Source: Actinernus sp. WN-2022 (taxonomy: Eukaryota > Cnidaria > Anthozoa > Actiniaria > Actinernidae). Taken from it: 64,000 nt of DNA. The stretch lies in the NCBI GenBank assembly GCA_030867875.1, contig JAOWCC010001589.1:88807537-88871536 (forward strand), given 5' to 3'. A program made the translations under genes and the position numbers. This document shows, one piece after another, positions 54,556-63,348 of the stretch. Position 1 is the first letter of the stretch. Each line of letters opens with the position of its first letter. The notes under the pieces are model-generated. The model did no database searches, had not been told where the DNA came from, and worked only from the letters and a program-made list of their open reading frames with translations.

Positions 54556-55026
54556 ATGGCTGCTAATCGTTCCAACTCAGATGATGAAATGACTGAAGAT
54601 TCTTATCAAAGCTCTGATTCTCAGGAGAGCACGGACTCCACTGATGATAGTTATGACGGAGAAGAGGATGTTTGGGAAAGAATTCGAAACGAAGCTAAAG
54701 AACGGCACCAGGAAGATTGGGAAGCGTTGGTTCAAAAGTATGAACACGATGGGGATAGTCATGAAGTTGCTGAAATCAAAGCCAGTAACGCTTTGGTTCC
54801 TACCTATAGAAAAGGCCTAAGAGAAGTGTTGTTCGAAGATATGAAATGGATTCACAACTTAAGAAAAGATCCTGATTTCCGAAAAATCTTGGAAACAAAG
54901 CAAAACTTGATGAACATGGAAGATTATGGATGGCAAGAAGCGACCGAGGCTGCAATTCACCACCGAAAATTCTTGTTGAATAAACAATTCCAAAAACAAC
55001 CTATTCCGGAACAGAGTGTCCCGTGA
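54556..55026 (+). CDS. Acidic 156-residue protein of the Polinton-like element, unknown function
   Basis: The ATG at 54556 opens a frame of 156 codons with TGA at 55024-55026. Residues 1 to about 38 are strongly acidic and serine-rich (DDEMTEDSYQSSDSQES). The remainder is helical and charged (VWERIRNEAKERHQEDWEAL, YRKGLREVLFEDMKWIHNLR, DYGWQEATEAAIHHRKFLLN). No catalytic motif, signal peptide or membrane segment is seen. An AATAAA at 55081-55086 is well placed for polyadenylation. The frame is intact, with no decay, unlike most elements in the window. I have an impression that related proteins recur in cnidarian mobile elements, but cannot name the family. Confidence 0.65.
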   Translation: MAANRSNSDDEMTEDSYQSSDSQESTDSTDDSYDGEEDVWERIRNEAKERHQEDWEALVQKYEHDGDSHEVAEIKASNALVPTYRKGLREVLFEDMKWIHNLRKDPDFRKILETKQNLMNMEDYGWQEATEAAIHHRKFLLNKQFQKQPIPEQSVP

Positions 55027-55548
55027 CGAACAATACATTTGTACCTTTTAGAAATAAGTTTTATTAAGTCGATTTCTATTAATAAATGTCTTTAAAAATA
55101 TTCTTCCTCTTGTCATCGTCATGTCCGGGAATGCTTATGCCAGACTTGGTTGATGCTCTCTTTCCATACTCAGAAAACGAACTGCAAATTGGTGTTTTTG
55201 AGATTGAGTAAACTTTGTTTTGGTGGTTTGTTTTTATTCGTATGGTAATTATAGTTCAGTTTTAGAGAAGAATTTGCATCACAAGAGTTTTCCTCAAAAC
55301 AATAGGCTCTTCAGTTATCGCTAATCCCTAAGAACAATAGCAGAGTTGATCTAATGAGTCACAGTGGATTTTGTATACAATTATCTTATGACGAGTGAGT
55401 TGTGAATGATATAAAAAATATCGTTGGGTTACTAAAGAGCAGATTACCAAAACAATAGTGTATTGTTATTCATAACAAAGATTTGCCCAAACCTGTTCAA
55501 TCAAAACAAGTGAACTTTATTGATTTAAAAGTTAAAGTAATTACAAAG

Positions 55549-56061
55549 TCAATCAATCTCCATAAACACTTCATATTTTCTAAAAAATTGTTCTGGAACA
55601 GACACAGAATATCTTGAGGCAAAACCGTGTTGTTCAATGTCATTCAGTGGATGTATTTCACGTCTCACTACTTCAAGCACTTGATCAATGATAGAAGATC
55701 CGTTGTTACTGAACTGAAGATGTAAGAGATACACTGTGGTCCAGGGTAATTTGTAAAGTTCAGATAGGTAAACTTTCCATGAGCGATGAATTTCAATGTT
55801 CAACATGTAGCAAACAGCGTTCACAATCTCCCACACTCTCTCTGGTTTGACTTCGTCTTTTGCATTGTTGTAGAACAAATTCCACGATTCCTCTTCGGAT
55901 AACATCAAGCAATCGTGCTGTCTTTGGCTTGGGTGATTTGTTTCACATTGTCTTTCTTTCTCGGCATAAATTGTTTTTTTCACAGAGTGCAGCATACACC
56001 AAATGTATTGTACTTGATATCCTGTGAAATGCTCTGTTTCTTTCGACAACTTCAACTTCAT
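55549..56061 (-). CDS. 170-residue protein of the Polinton-like element, unknown function
   Basis: Reading leftwards from the ATG at 56061 (MKLKLSKETEHF) to a stop at 55549. The middle has CLMLSEEESWNLFYNN, then KPERVWEIVNAVCYMLNIEI, HRSWKVYLSELYKLPWTTVY and VPEQFFRKYEVFMEID at the end. It looks globular and mostly helical; no membrane segment, zinc site or known catalytic motif is seen. A second ATG about 40 bases upstream (56101) opens another frame (MARKPISEDTICIDEVEVVE) that overlaps the start, so either the upstream frame is a leader peptide or one base has been lost or gained at the N-terminus. AATAAA on the - strand at 55521-55516 follows the stop. It converges on the 54556-55026 gene. 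Confidence 0.62.
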   Translation of the reverse strand: MKLKLSKETEHFTGYQVQYIWCMLHSVKKTIYAEKERQCETNHPSQRQHDCLMLSEEESWNLFYNNAKDEVKPERVWEIVNAVCYMLNIEIHRSWKVYLSELYKLPWTTVYLLHLQFSNNGSSIIDQVLEVVRREIHPLNDIEQHGFASRYSVSVPEQFFRKYEVFMEID

Positions 56062-56537
56062 CGATGCAAATAGTATCTTCTGATATAGGTTTCCTTGCCA
56101 TCTTGTAGTTGGAGTTTTCTGGTTTTATACTTTGGGTTGTACTGACTCGGAGTTACACTTTGGGTTGTACACAGGTTCTGGTTTTATAGCCGCTCAAGCT
56201 TTGCCCAAACATGCCCGAATAGATCGATGACCTCATTCACAGAAATAATAGATAATCCTCTGAGTTAATGAGATTCCACTTTTTTCATGAGACGCCGCAC
56301 TTTACCGCACTTTATTCATGAGCGCGCCTCACTTTATTCATGAGCGCGCCTCGAAAATTAGCATAGCGCCTTAAAAAAGGGCATACGCCCTAATTAATTT
56401 ATGCATGACCTAAGACAATGGGACTGTGACGTCACCCTAATTAATGCATACGCCCTAAAAATTAGCATAACACCTTAAAAATTAGCATAACACCTTAAAA
56501 AAGGGGGTAATTCCATGCGCCCTATACTACTCTCGTA

Positions 56538-56839
56538 ACTACAGTTTGGTACGGTATAAAGTCGTGTTAAGTATTTACCGATGACTCGTACCTACATGGT
56601 TTGGTACGGTATAAAGTCGTGTTCAGTATTTACCGATGACTCGTAACTATAGTTTGGTACGGTATAAAGTCGTGTTCAGTATTTACCGATGACTCGTAAC
56701 TACAGTTTGGTACGGCATAAAGTCGTGTTCAGTATTTACCGATGACTCGTAACTACATGGTACGGTATAAAGTGGTGTTCAGTATTTACCGATGACTCGT
56801 AACTACATGGTACGGTATAAAGTCGTGTTCAATATTTAC
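56538..56839. repeat. 53-bp satellite, right block (~6 copies)
   Basis: Same unit as 53185-53453, running up to the exon boundary at 56840. Some units carry ACATGG in place of ACAG. The last bases of the array (AATATTTACC) are the 5' splice site of the collagen-like gene on the - strand. Confidence 0.92.
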
Positions 56840-57052
56840 CGCTGGCTCCATGAGACCTGTATCAATTGTACCACCCCTCATAGTTTGGCTGCTTTGCTTC
56901 GTGTACCGACATGGCTGACTCGAGTTTCCCCCTCCCCTCGGTGAACCCCTAGGTCCTGGTGGTCCCCGTGAGCCATTGTACCCCGGTGGACCAGGGGATC
57001 CTGGTGCTCCTGGGAATCCCCGAGGGCCTTGCGTCTTAGTAACGTTGTGAAT
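56840..57052 (-). CDS. Collagen-like protein, exon 4 (Gly-X-Y segment and start of C-terminal domain)
   Basis: 213 nt, 71 codons, phase 0 at both ends. It follows a TTCTTTAG acceptor and ends at a GTAAAT donor (56839-56834). It encodes IHNVTKTQ, then collagen triplets GPRGFPGAPGSPGPPGYNGS and RGPPGPRG, then GGGNSSQPCRYTKQSSQ, which opens the cysteine-rich C-terminal domain completed by the exon at 46330-46139. About ten Gly-X-Y triplets are present, enough for a short triple helix. The donor lies at the very edge of the 53-bp satellite, whose units repeat that donor sequence. Confidence 0.8.
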
Positions 57053-57755
57053 CTAAAGAAGACAATTGTTTGAGAAATTGCCCTAAAATTGAAGTCATAA
57101 TAAATTGTAGAAATAATATAGTTCGCTCTCTATTTTAAAGAAAACGCGCGTGCCAGGAAGAAATTACCTATAGTCGGCCTCAAATCAGTAGAGCCTGAAA
57201 AAGTGTCTGTTTCATAGATCTTATCCAATGTACAATAAACTAGGATTGTAAGCCGCCTACATTGCCAGATCACAAGTATATTTTATTACTCTGTGGTTGA
57301 CCCAGTCTATCGGTTAGAAATCTAGGCGCCTGGTTCGACTCTAAGTTATCTATGACTACGCATGTTTAAATAAGATATGTAGCTCAGCATTTTATTATTT
57401 ACAATAATATAAGGCGTATAGGAAAATGTAGTGTATTACGGGTTCAAATGGTAAGATAAAATACTAACAAGCATTTACAAGCATACGGGACCTTTCATAG
57501 ACCAGAGACCTCGTGCAGCCAACCTCGATATCAGGACTCAAAGTACTTCCGGTGGATATCATTTCCGGTGCATGATATATAACAGAACATTTATAAATAG
57601 GGATTTGTTTTTCTTATGACGTCTTGCTAATTTGAAAGTGGTCATACTGCGTGGGAGGGCAGAACGGAAAAATATTTGGCTGTCGGTCATTTTGTACGCT
57701 GATCCCGTTCGGCCCCACTCAGTCACTCAGTACTCCGTAACTGATCAGCACCCAC
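57053..57755 (-). other. Intron of the collagen-like gene (about 0.7 kb)
   Basis: Between exons 3 and 4. No repeat or further exon recognised. Confidence 0.5.
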
Positions 57756-57842
57756 CTTCATAGTAAGGCTTCTGTTCACCTGTGATATCACATTTTGCAG
57801 CCTTCTCTGGGAAATGCTTAACATGTTTCCTGTGAAATTGGT
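57756..57842 (-). CDS. Collagen-like protein, exon 3 (29-codon helical module)
   Basis: 87 nt, acceptor TTTTTATTTCCAG and donor GTGGGT, phase 0. It encodes TNFTGNMLSISQRRLQNVIS then QVNRSLTMK. The length and pattern (start like LNST/TNFT, end like VN-SLT-K) match the exon at 62365-62279, so these are repeated coiled-coil modules that probably trimerise the chain before the collagen segment. N-F-T and N-R-S are potential glycosylation sites. Confidence 0.75.
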
Positions 57843-59110
57843 CTGGAAATAAAAATACATTTTAATTAGTTTTCTCAGATCTCAATCTGAAACATAAAAC
57901 AACCTGGCGTAGAATGCTATACGTCCGGTCAGAAATCTTCATTGATTTTAAAGCTGTACACAATTAGTTTTTAAACTTTCCGTATTAAATATCCAAAGCG
58001 ATAAAACAAAATTCCGCTCAGAAACCTATTTCACACTATTTATAGAACATACATAAAGAAAAAAAGCGGTAGGTTTTACAAGAGTTAACTGAGCCGAGCT
58101 AGTTAATTATTTGATATAGGTTTTCAACTTTCGTGTTAATCAAAAACGGTAAGAATGTCATTAATCACCTCATGTGCCTTTCAAGCTTGAAATTTAGCTA
58201 AACAAAGATAACACTGATGCGAAGTTATTAACTATTTAACGCCAAGAAAGCGATCACTGCTCAGAAATTATCTAACTTAATAATAATAGACTTTATTTGA
58301 GTGTCAAATGTATTTAGTATTGCTAATTGCCCTATATCATTATGACGTCAAATCAAAACAATCTATTGTTTAAACGCTAAGGATCACGGTCGTGTGAGGG
58401 GGACAAAACAGCTTTTGTATATATACTTTTTTAAATAAAACTTTAGTTCGAATATTTCTTCGAATCCCGGTCTAGAGTGGCGGGTAGAGGAATGCCGTAG
58501 AAAGGACCGAGACCGCGAGGCGAAGCGACTCGACAAATAATCCTTCAGGAGTCCACATTTTACTTTCTCTAGGTCTACAAGAGAACACTTGAGGTTCAAA
58601 AGGACTACTACGTGAGTTTCCCGGGGATTTGCTGCACTAAGCTAAGGGACCGGCGGGCTTCGTTGGAAATACATAAAGCACAAAGCAACCAGTTCTGGCA
58701 TCAAGATCATTTGTAATTATAATTTCGCACGGCTCAGCTCCACTGAGATGTTACGACTTATCTGTATCTGTATATGTTTTGCATTTTTATTAGCAGAGAA
58801 AGCAATGTCCTTAACCTTTTCTTTCATCATCCAGTACGTCCAGAAAGTCTTGCTACCAAAACTACGATCGCGGGTCAAACTCCAATCTGTCAATCTCCAA
58901 TTGTGAGTTTGACATTTCATTTTGTACTCAAAATATATCATTCGCAAGGAAAGTAGAGATCTTCAAATACAGCTAAGCAATACTGGAGACACGAAAACAA
59001 GGTAGCAAGAGTATGTGTTTGCTTGTAGAGTTGTGAAAAGTCGCACTAGAATCTAAAGACAGAACAACTGGCTTCCTGCCGAGTAATGTTAAAATCATAT
59101 TCGAAGCAGC
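57843..59110 (-). other. Intron of the collagen-like gene, right of exon 3
   Basis: A short LINE tail relic (on the - strand CAAATAAAGTCTATTATTAT, 58277-58300) is visible. A perfect TGACGTCA lies at 58343-58350. No additional 29-codon exon with good splice sites was found. The frames at 58384-58599 and 58717-58947 are not recognisable. Confidence 0.45.
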
Positions 59111-59305
59111 TGTCCAAAAGATGTAGAAAGAAGTCCTAAGAACGTTTGTTTATGACGTCATTAGTCAGACATTTATCGTTTGTTTACCCTTTGTAATCAA
59201 TACTTATTCGTCGGAATGTATTCGGTTACCGAAGTTTGCCATGTGCTTTGTAATTTGATAGTTTGACACACTAGACCTTCGCCGCCATCTTGTATCGCTT
59301 GGCTC
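59111..59305 (+). repeat. Left LTR of the BEL/Pao element (3'-truncated)
   Basis: It matches 61817-62010 with only single-base changes. It carries a perfect TGACGTCA (59153-59160) and GCCGCCATCTTG, the complement of a YY1-like CAAGATGGCGGC. The region between GGCTC and the LTR end is missing. Confidence 0.9.
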
Positions 59306-60489
59306 AGACCCACCGAATTGTTAGTGCCCACATGCAGGCATTATTGAATTTACCAAACCCTGCAAACCATTTGGCCAGTCTACGGCATTTCTATGACATC
59401 TTGGAAAACCACATACGTGGTCTTGAAGCATTAGGAAAGTCACACGCATCTTATGGAGATATCTTAGTGCCAATTATTCACAAGAAATTACCAGTAGATC
59501 TGATTAAGATCCTTGCTAGGGAGCATAATAACAAAGAATGGACAATAGACGAACTCCGTAAGGCCATACTGAAAGAAGTAGAAATATTAGAAGCGGGTCA
59601 GAGCAGCTTAGATATTTGTGATTTTGTTAACCCTGCCACTGCTACTGCCACATTTTACACCAGTGCAAAACACCAGTCTCCATCATCATCTAATTCCCAT
59701 CTTTCTGTAACCAAACGAGAGTGTGTCTACTGCAAAGGGCAGCACAGTCCACACGAATGCACTGTTATCAAGGATCGGGAAAGGAGGCATTACATTATAC
59801 GTGAAGCTAATTTATGCTTTAATTGCCTCAACCACCATCGAGTATCTCAATGCAAGTCAAAAAACCGCTGCAGAATTTGTCGTCGAAAACACCACACAAG
59901 TTTGTGTCAAGGAGATACCCAACATAAATCCCCAACCCTAACTAATCCAACCGTAAGCAATGTTGCAATCACAGTAAATGAGGTAGATGCACCTACACCT
60001 CCAGTAGCAACTCTCCATGCTGTTCAAAGTAAAGATAACCAGTATATGTCTACATTGTTAAAGACAGCCATTGCCCCAGTTGAACACAGCGGGAAACAAG
60101 TCACTGCTCACATCCTTTTTGATGAAGGCTCACAGCGCTCATTTATCACAAATGACTTGGCCAGACAACTAGACTTGGTGTCTGAGAAGGAGGACGTTAT
60201 TTCTCTTTCAGCTTTCGGTGGCACAACAACAGCGATCAGACGGGTAGAAATAACTACAATCCATTTAAGGACTGACCAAGGGGGGATCATTCCCATAGAA
60301 ACTATTGTTGTTCCAACAATAGCAGCGCCACTTCAGAATTGTAGCACTGTAGACATGTACAACTTGTCACATTTAAGGGGGCTTAAACTAGCACACCCTA
60401 TCACCAATGAACCATTCTTTGAAATAGACCTCTTGATAGGTGCTGATCATTACTGGGATGTTGTAGAAGATCAGATAATAAGGGGACCT
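59306..60489 (+). pseudogene. BEL/Pao gag with zinc knuckles and aspartic protease (5'-truncated)
   Basis: An uninterrupted frame follows the left LTR. In order: a DUF1759-like gag part (LRHFYDILENHIRGLEALGK, DLIKILAREHNNKEWT), cysteine-histidine knuckles (CVYCKGQHSPHEC, then CFNCLNHHRVSQC and CRICRRKHHTSLC) and a retropepsin-like DUF1758 protease with its ILFDEGSQRSFIT motif. In that motif D-E-G-S replaces the usual D-T/S-G, as is normal for the family. The frame ends in a nested MITE at 60490. The start of gag is lost with the primer-binding site, so it cannot make a complete polyprotein. Confidence 0.85.
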
Positions 60490-60678
60490 CAGTGGCGGAT
60501 CCAGGATTTGAAAAAGGGGGGTGACTATTTTGACCGGTACAGTTTCTGGTGCGAAATTTCTTACAAAATTTGAACGAATGTATTTTATTTTTACGAATTT
60601 TTATACAGAATTTGTTTTTGGCCCAAAAGGGGGGGGGGTGACATGTCACCCCCGTAACCACCCCTGGATCCGCCACTG
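60490..60678. mobile_element. GGATCC-family MITE inside the BEL/Pao element
   Basis: Ends CAGTGGCGGATCCAGG and CCTGGATCCGCCACTG, flanked by GGACCT on both sides (60484-60489, 60679-60684). The interior pairs GGGGGGTGAC with GTCACCCCC. It separates protease from reverse transcriptase. Confidence 0.88.
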
Positions 60679-61712
60679 GGACCTGGACCTACAGCAGCCA
60701 AGTCAAAAATTGGTTATCTCCTATCCGGTCCTGCACCGAATGTCAATCAATCATCTACACTGAAAACAACCATTCTACATGTCATGTCAGCACACAAGCA
60801 AGATGAATTTCAACTTGAGCACTTCTGAAATCTAGAATCAATAGGTATCCAACCTAACGAGGTCGCCGATGAAAGCACTGAGTTCCTGCGACACTTTCAA
60901 GATATCTCCATTACTCTGAAGAAAGGGAAGTACCATGCCAAACTACCTTGGAGGTCAGACCACCCACCACTCCCGACAAATGCTGACATCACAGAAAGAA
61001 GAACTCGTTCGATGATCAGACGGTTAGCAAATGACCCACAGAAACTCAAGATGTACAATGATGTCATTGTCGATCAGGAAAAACGAGGCTTCATACAAAA
61101 AGTGGCTTCCCCAAACATAACCAAGGGCATATGTCATTACATACCACATCACGCTGTGCACAAGGACCCCACAACTACACCGATACGTGTTGTGTATGAC
61201 TGTAGTTGTCGGCAATCTCAAGTCTATCCAAGCTTAAACGACTGTCTTATAGCTGGACCACCGATTCTTAACGATTTGACAGCCATCCTCCTTCGCTTCC
61301 GCTGTTATAAGTATGGTTTAACTACGGATATCGAGAAGGCCTTCCTTCATATCAATCTAGAGGAAGAAGACAGAGATGCTACACGCTTCTTTTGGTTAAG
61401 TGACCCCAGCAATCCTGAGAGTGAGTTCAACGTCTATCGTTTTAAATATGTATTGTTTGGTGCTTCAAGTTCTCCCTTCATACTGAATGCTACTCTTGAC
61501 AAACATCTGAGTCAGTATGATGATCCTATTGCAGAGAACATGAAGAAAAACATCTATGTAGATGATCTCGTATCTGGGGTCCACCACGAAGATGAAGTTG
61601 TAGCGTACTATCAGCAGGCTAGGATGATAATGTCGCCGTTCGGATTTAACTTGAAATCACAGCCAAGACAGAACACCATCTTGCTCCCGTATCCCAAGAA
61701 AATGAACGACTG
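60679..61712 (+). pseudogene. BEL/Pao reverse transcriptase, broken
   Basis: It continues the polyprotein after the MITE. A TGA at 60826-60828 replaces a tryptophan codon expected in the ..HFW.LE.IG motif, so the frame is dead. Recognisable parts: YHAKLPWRSDHPPLPTN, IPHHAVHKDP then RVVYDCSC, GLTTDIEKAFLHINL (motif A with catalytic Asp), YVLFGASSSPFILNATL, and IYVDDLVSG (catalytic YVDD). The frame stops at 61712 just after the thumb start, where a deletion removes RNase H and integrase. Only PRENSNRR and EWTRELRGPP near 61730-61810 remain of the polyprotein end. Confidence 0.88.
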
Positions 61713-61816
61713 ACGCATTCACTCCCAAGGGAGAACAGCAACAGACGACAGGCTGCGAAACGAGCTATGCAACAGATTGCTGAATGGACAAGAGAGCTTC
61801 GCGGCCCCCCGAATAA

Positions 61817-62057
61817 TGTCCAAAAGATGTAGAAAGAAGTCCTAAGAACGTTTGTTTATGACGTCATTAGTCAGACATTTATCGTTTGTTTACCTTTGTA
61901 ATCAATACTTATTCGTCGGAATGTATTCGGTTACCGAAGTTTGCCATGTGCTTTGTAATTTGATAGTTTGACACACTAGACCTTCGCCGCCATCTTGTAT
62001 CGCTTGGCTCTCCATGTTTAATAAAGTAGAACCTTTTCAACCGCTATCTTATCGACA
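61817..62057 (+). repeat. Right LTR of the BEL/Pao element
   Basis: 241 bp from TGT to ACA, with TGACGTCA at 61859-61866, a GCCGCCATCTTG motif near 61987 and AATAAA near 62019. It is complete, unlike the left LTR. Confidence 0.88.
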
Positions 62058-62278
62058 GCATCCGGGCAAAAATTCGTGGGCTCGATTGGGTTTTTAATCC
62101 GGTAGAAATTATGAAATTCGTTATCCAAAGTGTATGTGTACTTATTTAATGAAACTTATAAATAATCGAGAGCATTTTAGTTCGCCTAAAAGCTGGCCTT
62201 TAATTTATGTTGATAAACAAACTAATCTCAACGTTGGCGCAAAGCACTATGGGCTCGGACACAGGGTGAGAAGCAAAC

Positions 62279-62365
62279 CTTTTTGGTTAGGCTGTCATTG
62301 ACTTCTTGAATCTCTCTCAACAGCTCTGACATCGAGGTCGTGAGAGCTGTTTTCGTCGAATTAAG
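62279..62365 (-). CDS. Collagen-like protein, exon 2 (29-codon helical module)
   Basis: 87 nt, acceptor TTTTTCTTGTACACAG and donor GTTTGC, phase 0. It encodes LNSTKTALTTSMSELLREIQ then EVNDSLTKK. Hydrophobic residues at heptad-like spacing (L, M, L, L, I, V, L) suggest a coiled coil. Same length and layout as exon 3 at 57842-57756; the BEL/Pao element lies in the intron between them. The numbering as exon 2 is only within this window. Confidence 0.75.
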
Positions 62366-62623
62366 CTGTGTACAAGAAAAACGACACATTAAGATGGTAA
62401 TTCCTTACAAGCTAGGCTACATGAAGGGATGGCCGTGACCTGGGTTCAATTCCAATTCGCAGCGCCACATGTAAATTTTAAAGGACACTATGACGTGAAG
62501 CGCACGCGTCACATTTCGCGTTAGTTAAAAATGCAAACATTTTGTAAACAAAGCATGTGTGAGATCTCGAGTATCGCGGGGAATCAGAAATGCAACTCAA
62601 TCGATATTTTAACTGCTTAATCT
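62366..62623. other. Intron sequence
   Basis: Nothing recognised. Confidence 0.4.
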
Positions 62624-62845
62624 GAGTGCATATGAGCTCTAGCCACTAGTTATCTTTCATATCGATTGTACATCAAATGAATAGTCCAACGGTAGAATAT
62701 TTCTTGATTTGGGTGTTGCGTCTACGAGATATGAAGGTTTATATTTCCAATATGCAACACCCAAATCAAGAAATATTCTACCGTTGGACTATCCACTTGT
62801 TGTACAATCGATATCAAAGATAACTGGCTAGGGCTCGTATGCACT
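62624..62845. mobile_element. Foldback MITE (222 bp)
   Basis: The arms pair over about 95 bp: tips GAGTGCATATGAGCTCTAGC against GCTAGGGCTCGTATGCACTT, inner part AATAGTCCAACGGTAGAATA then TTTCTTGATTTGGGTGTTGC and complement. Non-coding. Confidence 0.88.
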
Positions 62846-62931
62846 TTAACAGTGTGCGCAATCTATGGGGAAATCTAGCGGTGAATTATTAACAACGTTT
62901 AGCTATAGTGGGAGAAGAAAGCGGGATTGGT

Positions 62932-63151
62932 TACACTGCGACTACTGAAAGCGGGGCCACTTAGACAACGAGAACCAATCACATTGTAGAACGAAAACAA
63001 AGCATTGCAACTTCGGTGGCTTCAGCCAATCAGTTCCGAGTACAATACAATAGCATTTCAAGTTCAAGTTTCATTCTCGAGTGTAAGCTATTTTGACCCA
63101 GTGATTGGTTCTCGTTGTCTAAGTGGCCCCGCTTTCAGTAGTCGCACTGTA
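62932..63151. mobile_element. MITE (220 bp) with ~50-bp arms
   Basis: TACACTGCGACTACTGAAAG then CGGGGCCACTTAGACAACGA at the left pairs with the inverse at 63101-63151. The arms are almost perfect. Non-coding. Confidence 0.85.
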
Positions 63152-63348
63152 AATGGAACCACTCTCCAGCGATCTTAGCGATCGACAAATCTACGAATGC
63201 ATTGCAAACATATTCCCATACATATATAATTTCGATTTTCACGAAATAATTTCACACTTACAAAACTTAATTAACGTTTAAGATCAAATAGTTCCATTTT
63301 AATCACCATTTGATTTTGAAATATACCACATATACTGCGAGGTCTTAC

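Larger units (their letters stand above)
53454..56531. mobile_element. 3.08-kb Polinton/Maverick-like miniature element with three ORFs
   Basis: Terminal inverted repeats of about 270 bp (53454-53722 and 56262-56531) begin AGTAGTA(T)AGGGCGCATGG. Both ends are flanked by a 6-bp target copy: CACGTA at 53448-53453 and CTCGTA at 56532-56537, where the satellite unit has CTCGTA. Ends starting AG, TIRs of hundreds of bp and a 6-bp TSD are the hallmarks of Polintons (Mavericks). Inside are two + strand genes (54186-54371, 54556-55026) and one - strand gene (56061-55549), converging, each side with an AATAAA. No DNA polymerase B, retroviral-type integrase, packaging ATPase, protease or capsid gene fits in the remaining space, so it must depend on another element for movement. 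It is inserted in the 53-bp satellite. Confidence 0.8.
59111..62057 (+). mobile_element. BEL/Pao LTR retrotransposon, internally deleted
   Basis: LTRs begin TGTCCAAAAGATGTAG (left 59111-59305, partial; right 61817-62057, 241 bp, ending ACA with an AATAAA near 62019). They share about 194 nearly identical bases, so insertion was fairly recent. The left LTR loses its 3' end and the primer-binding site through a deletion that joins it to gag. Between the LTRs are gag and protease (59306-60489), a nested MITE, part of reverse transcriptase (60679-61712) and a short C-terminal remnant (61715-61815); most of RNase H and integrase is gone. The flanks GCAGC and GCATC may be a 5-bp TSD with one change. 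It sits in an intron of the collagen-like gene, in the opposite orientation. Confidence 0.9.
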
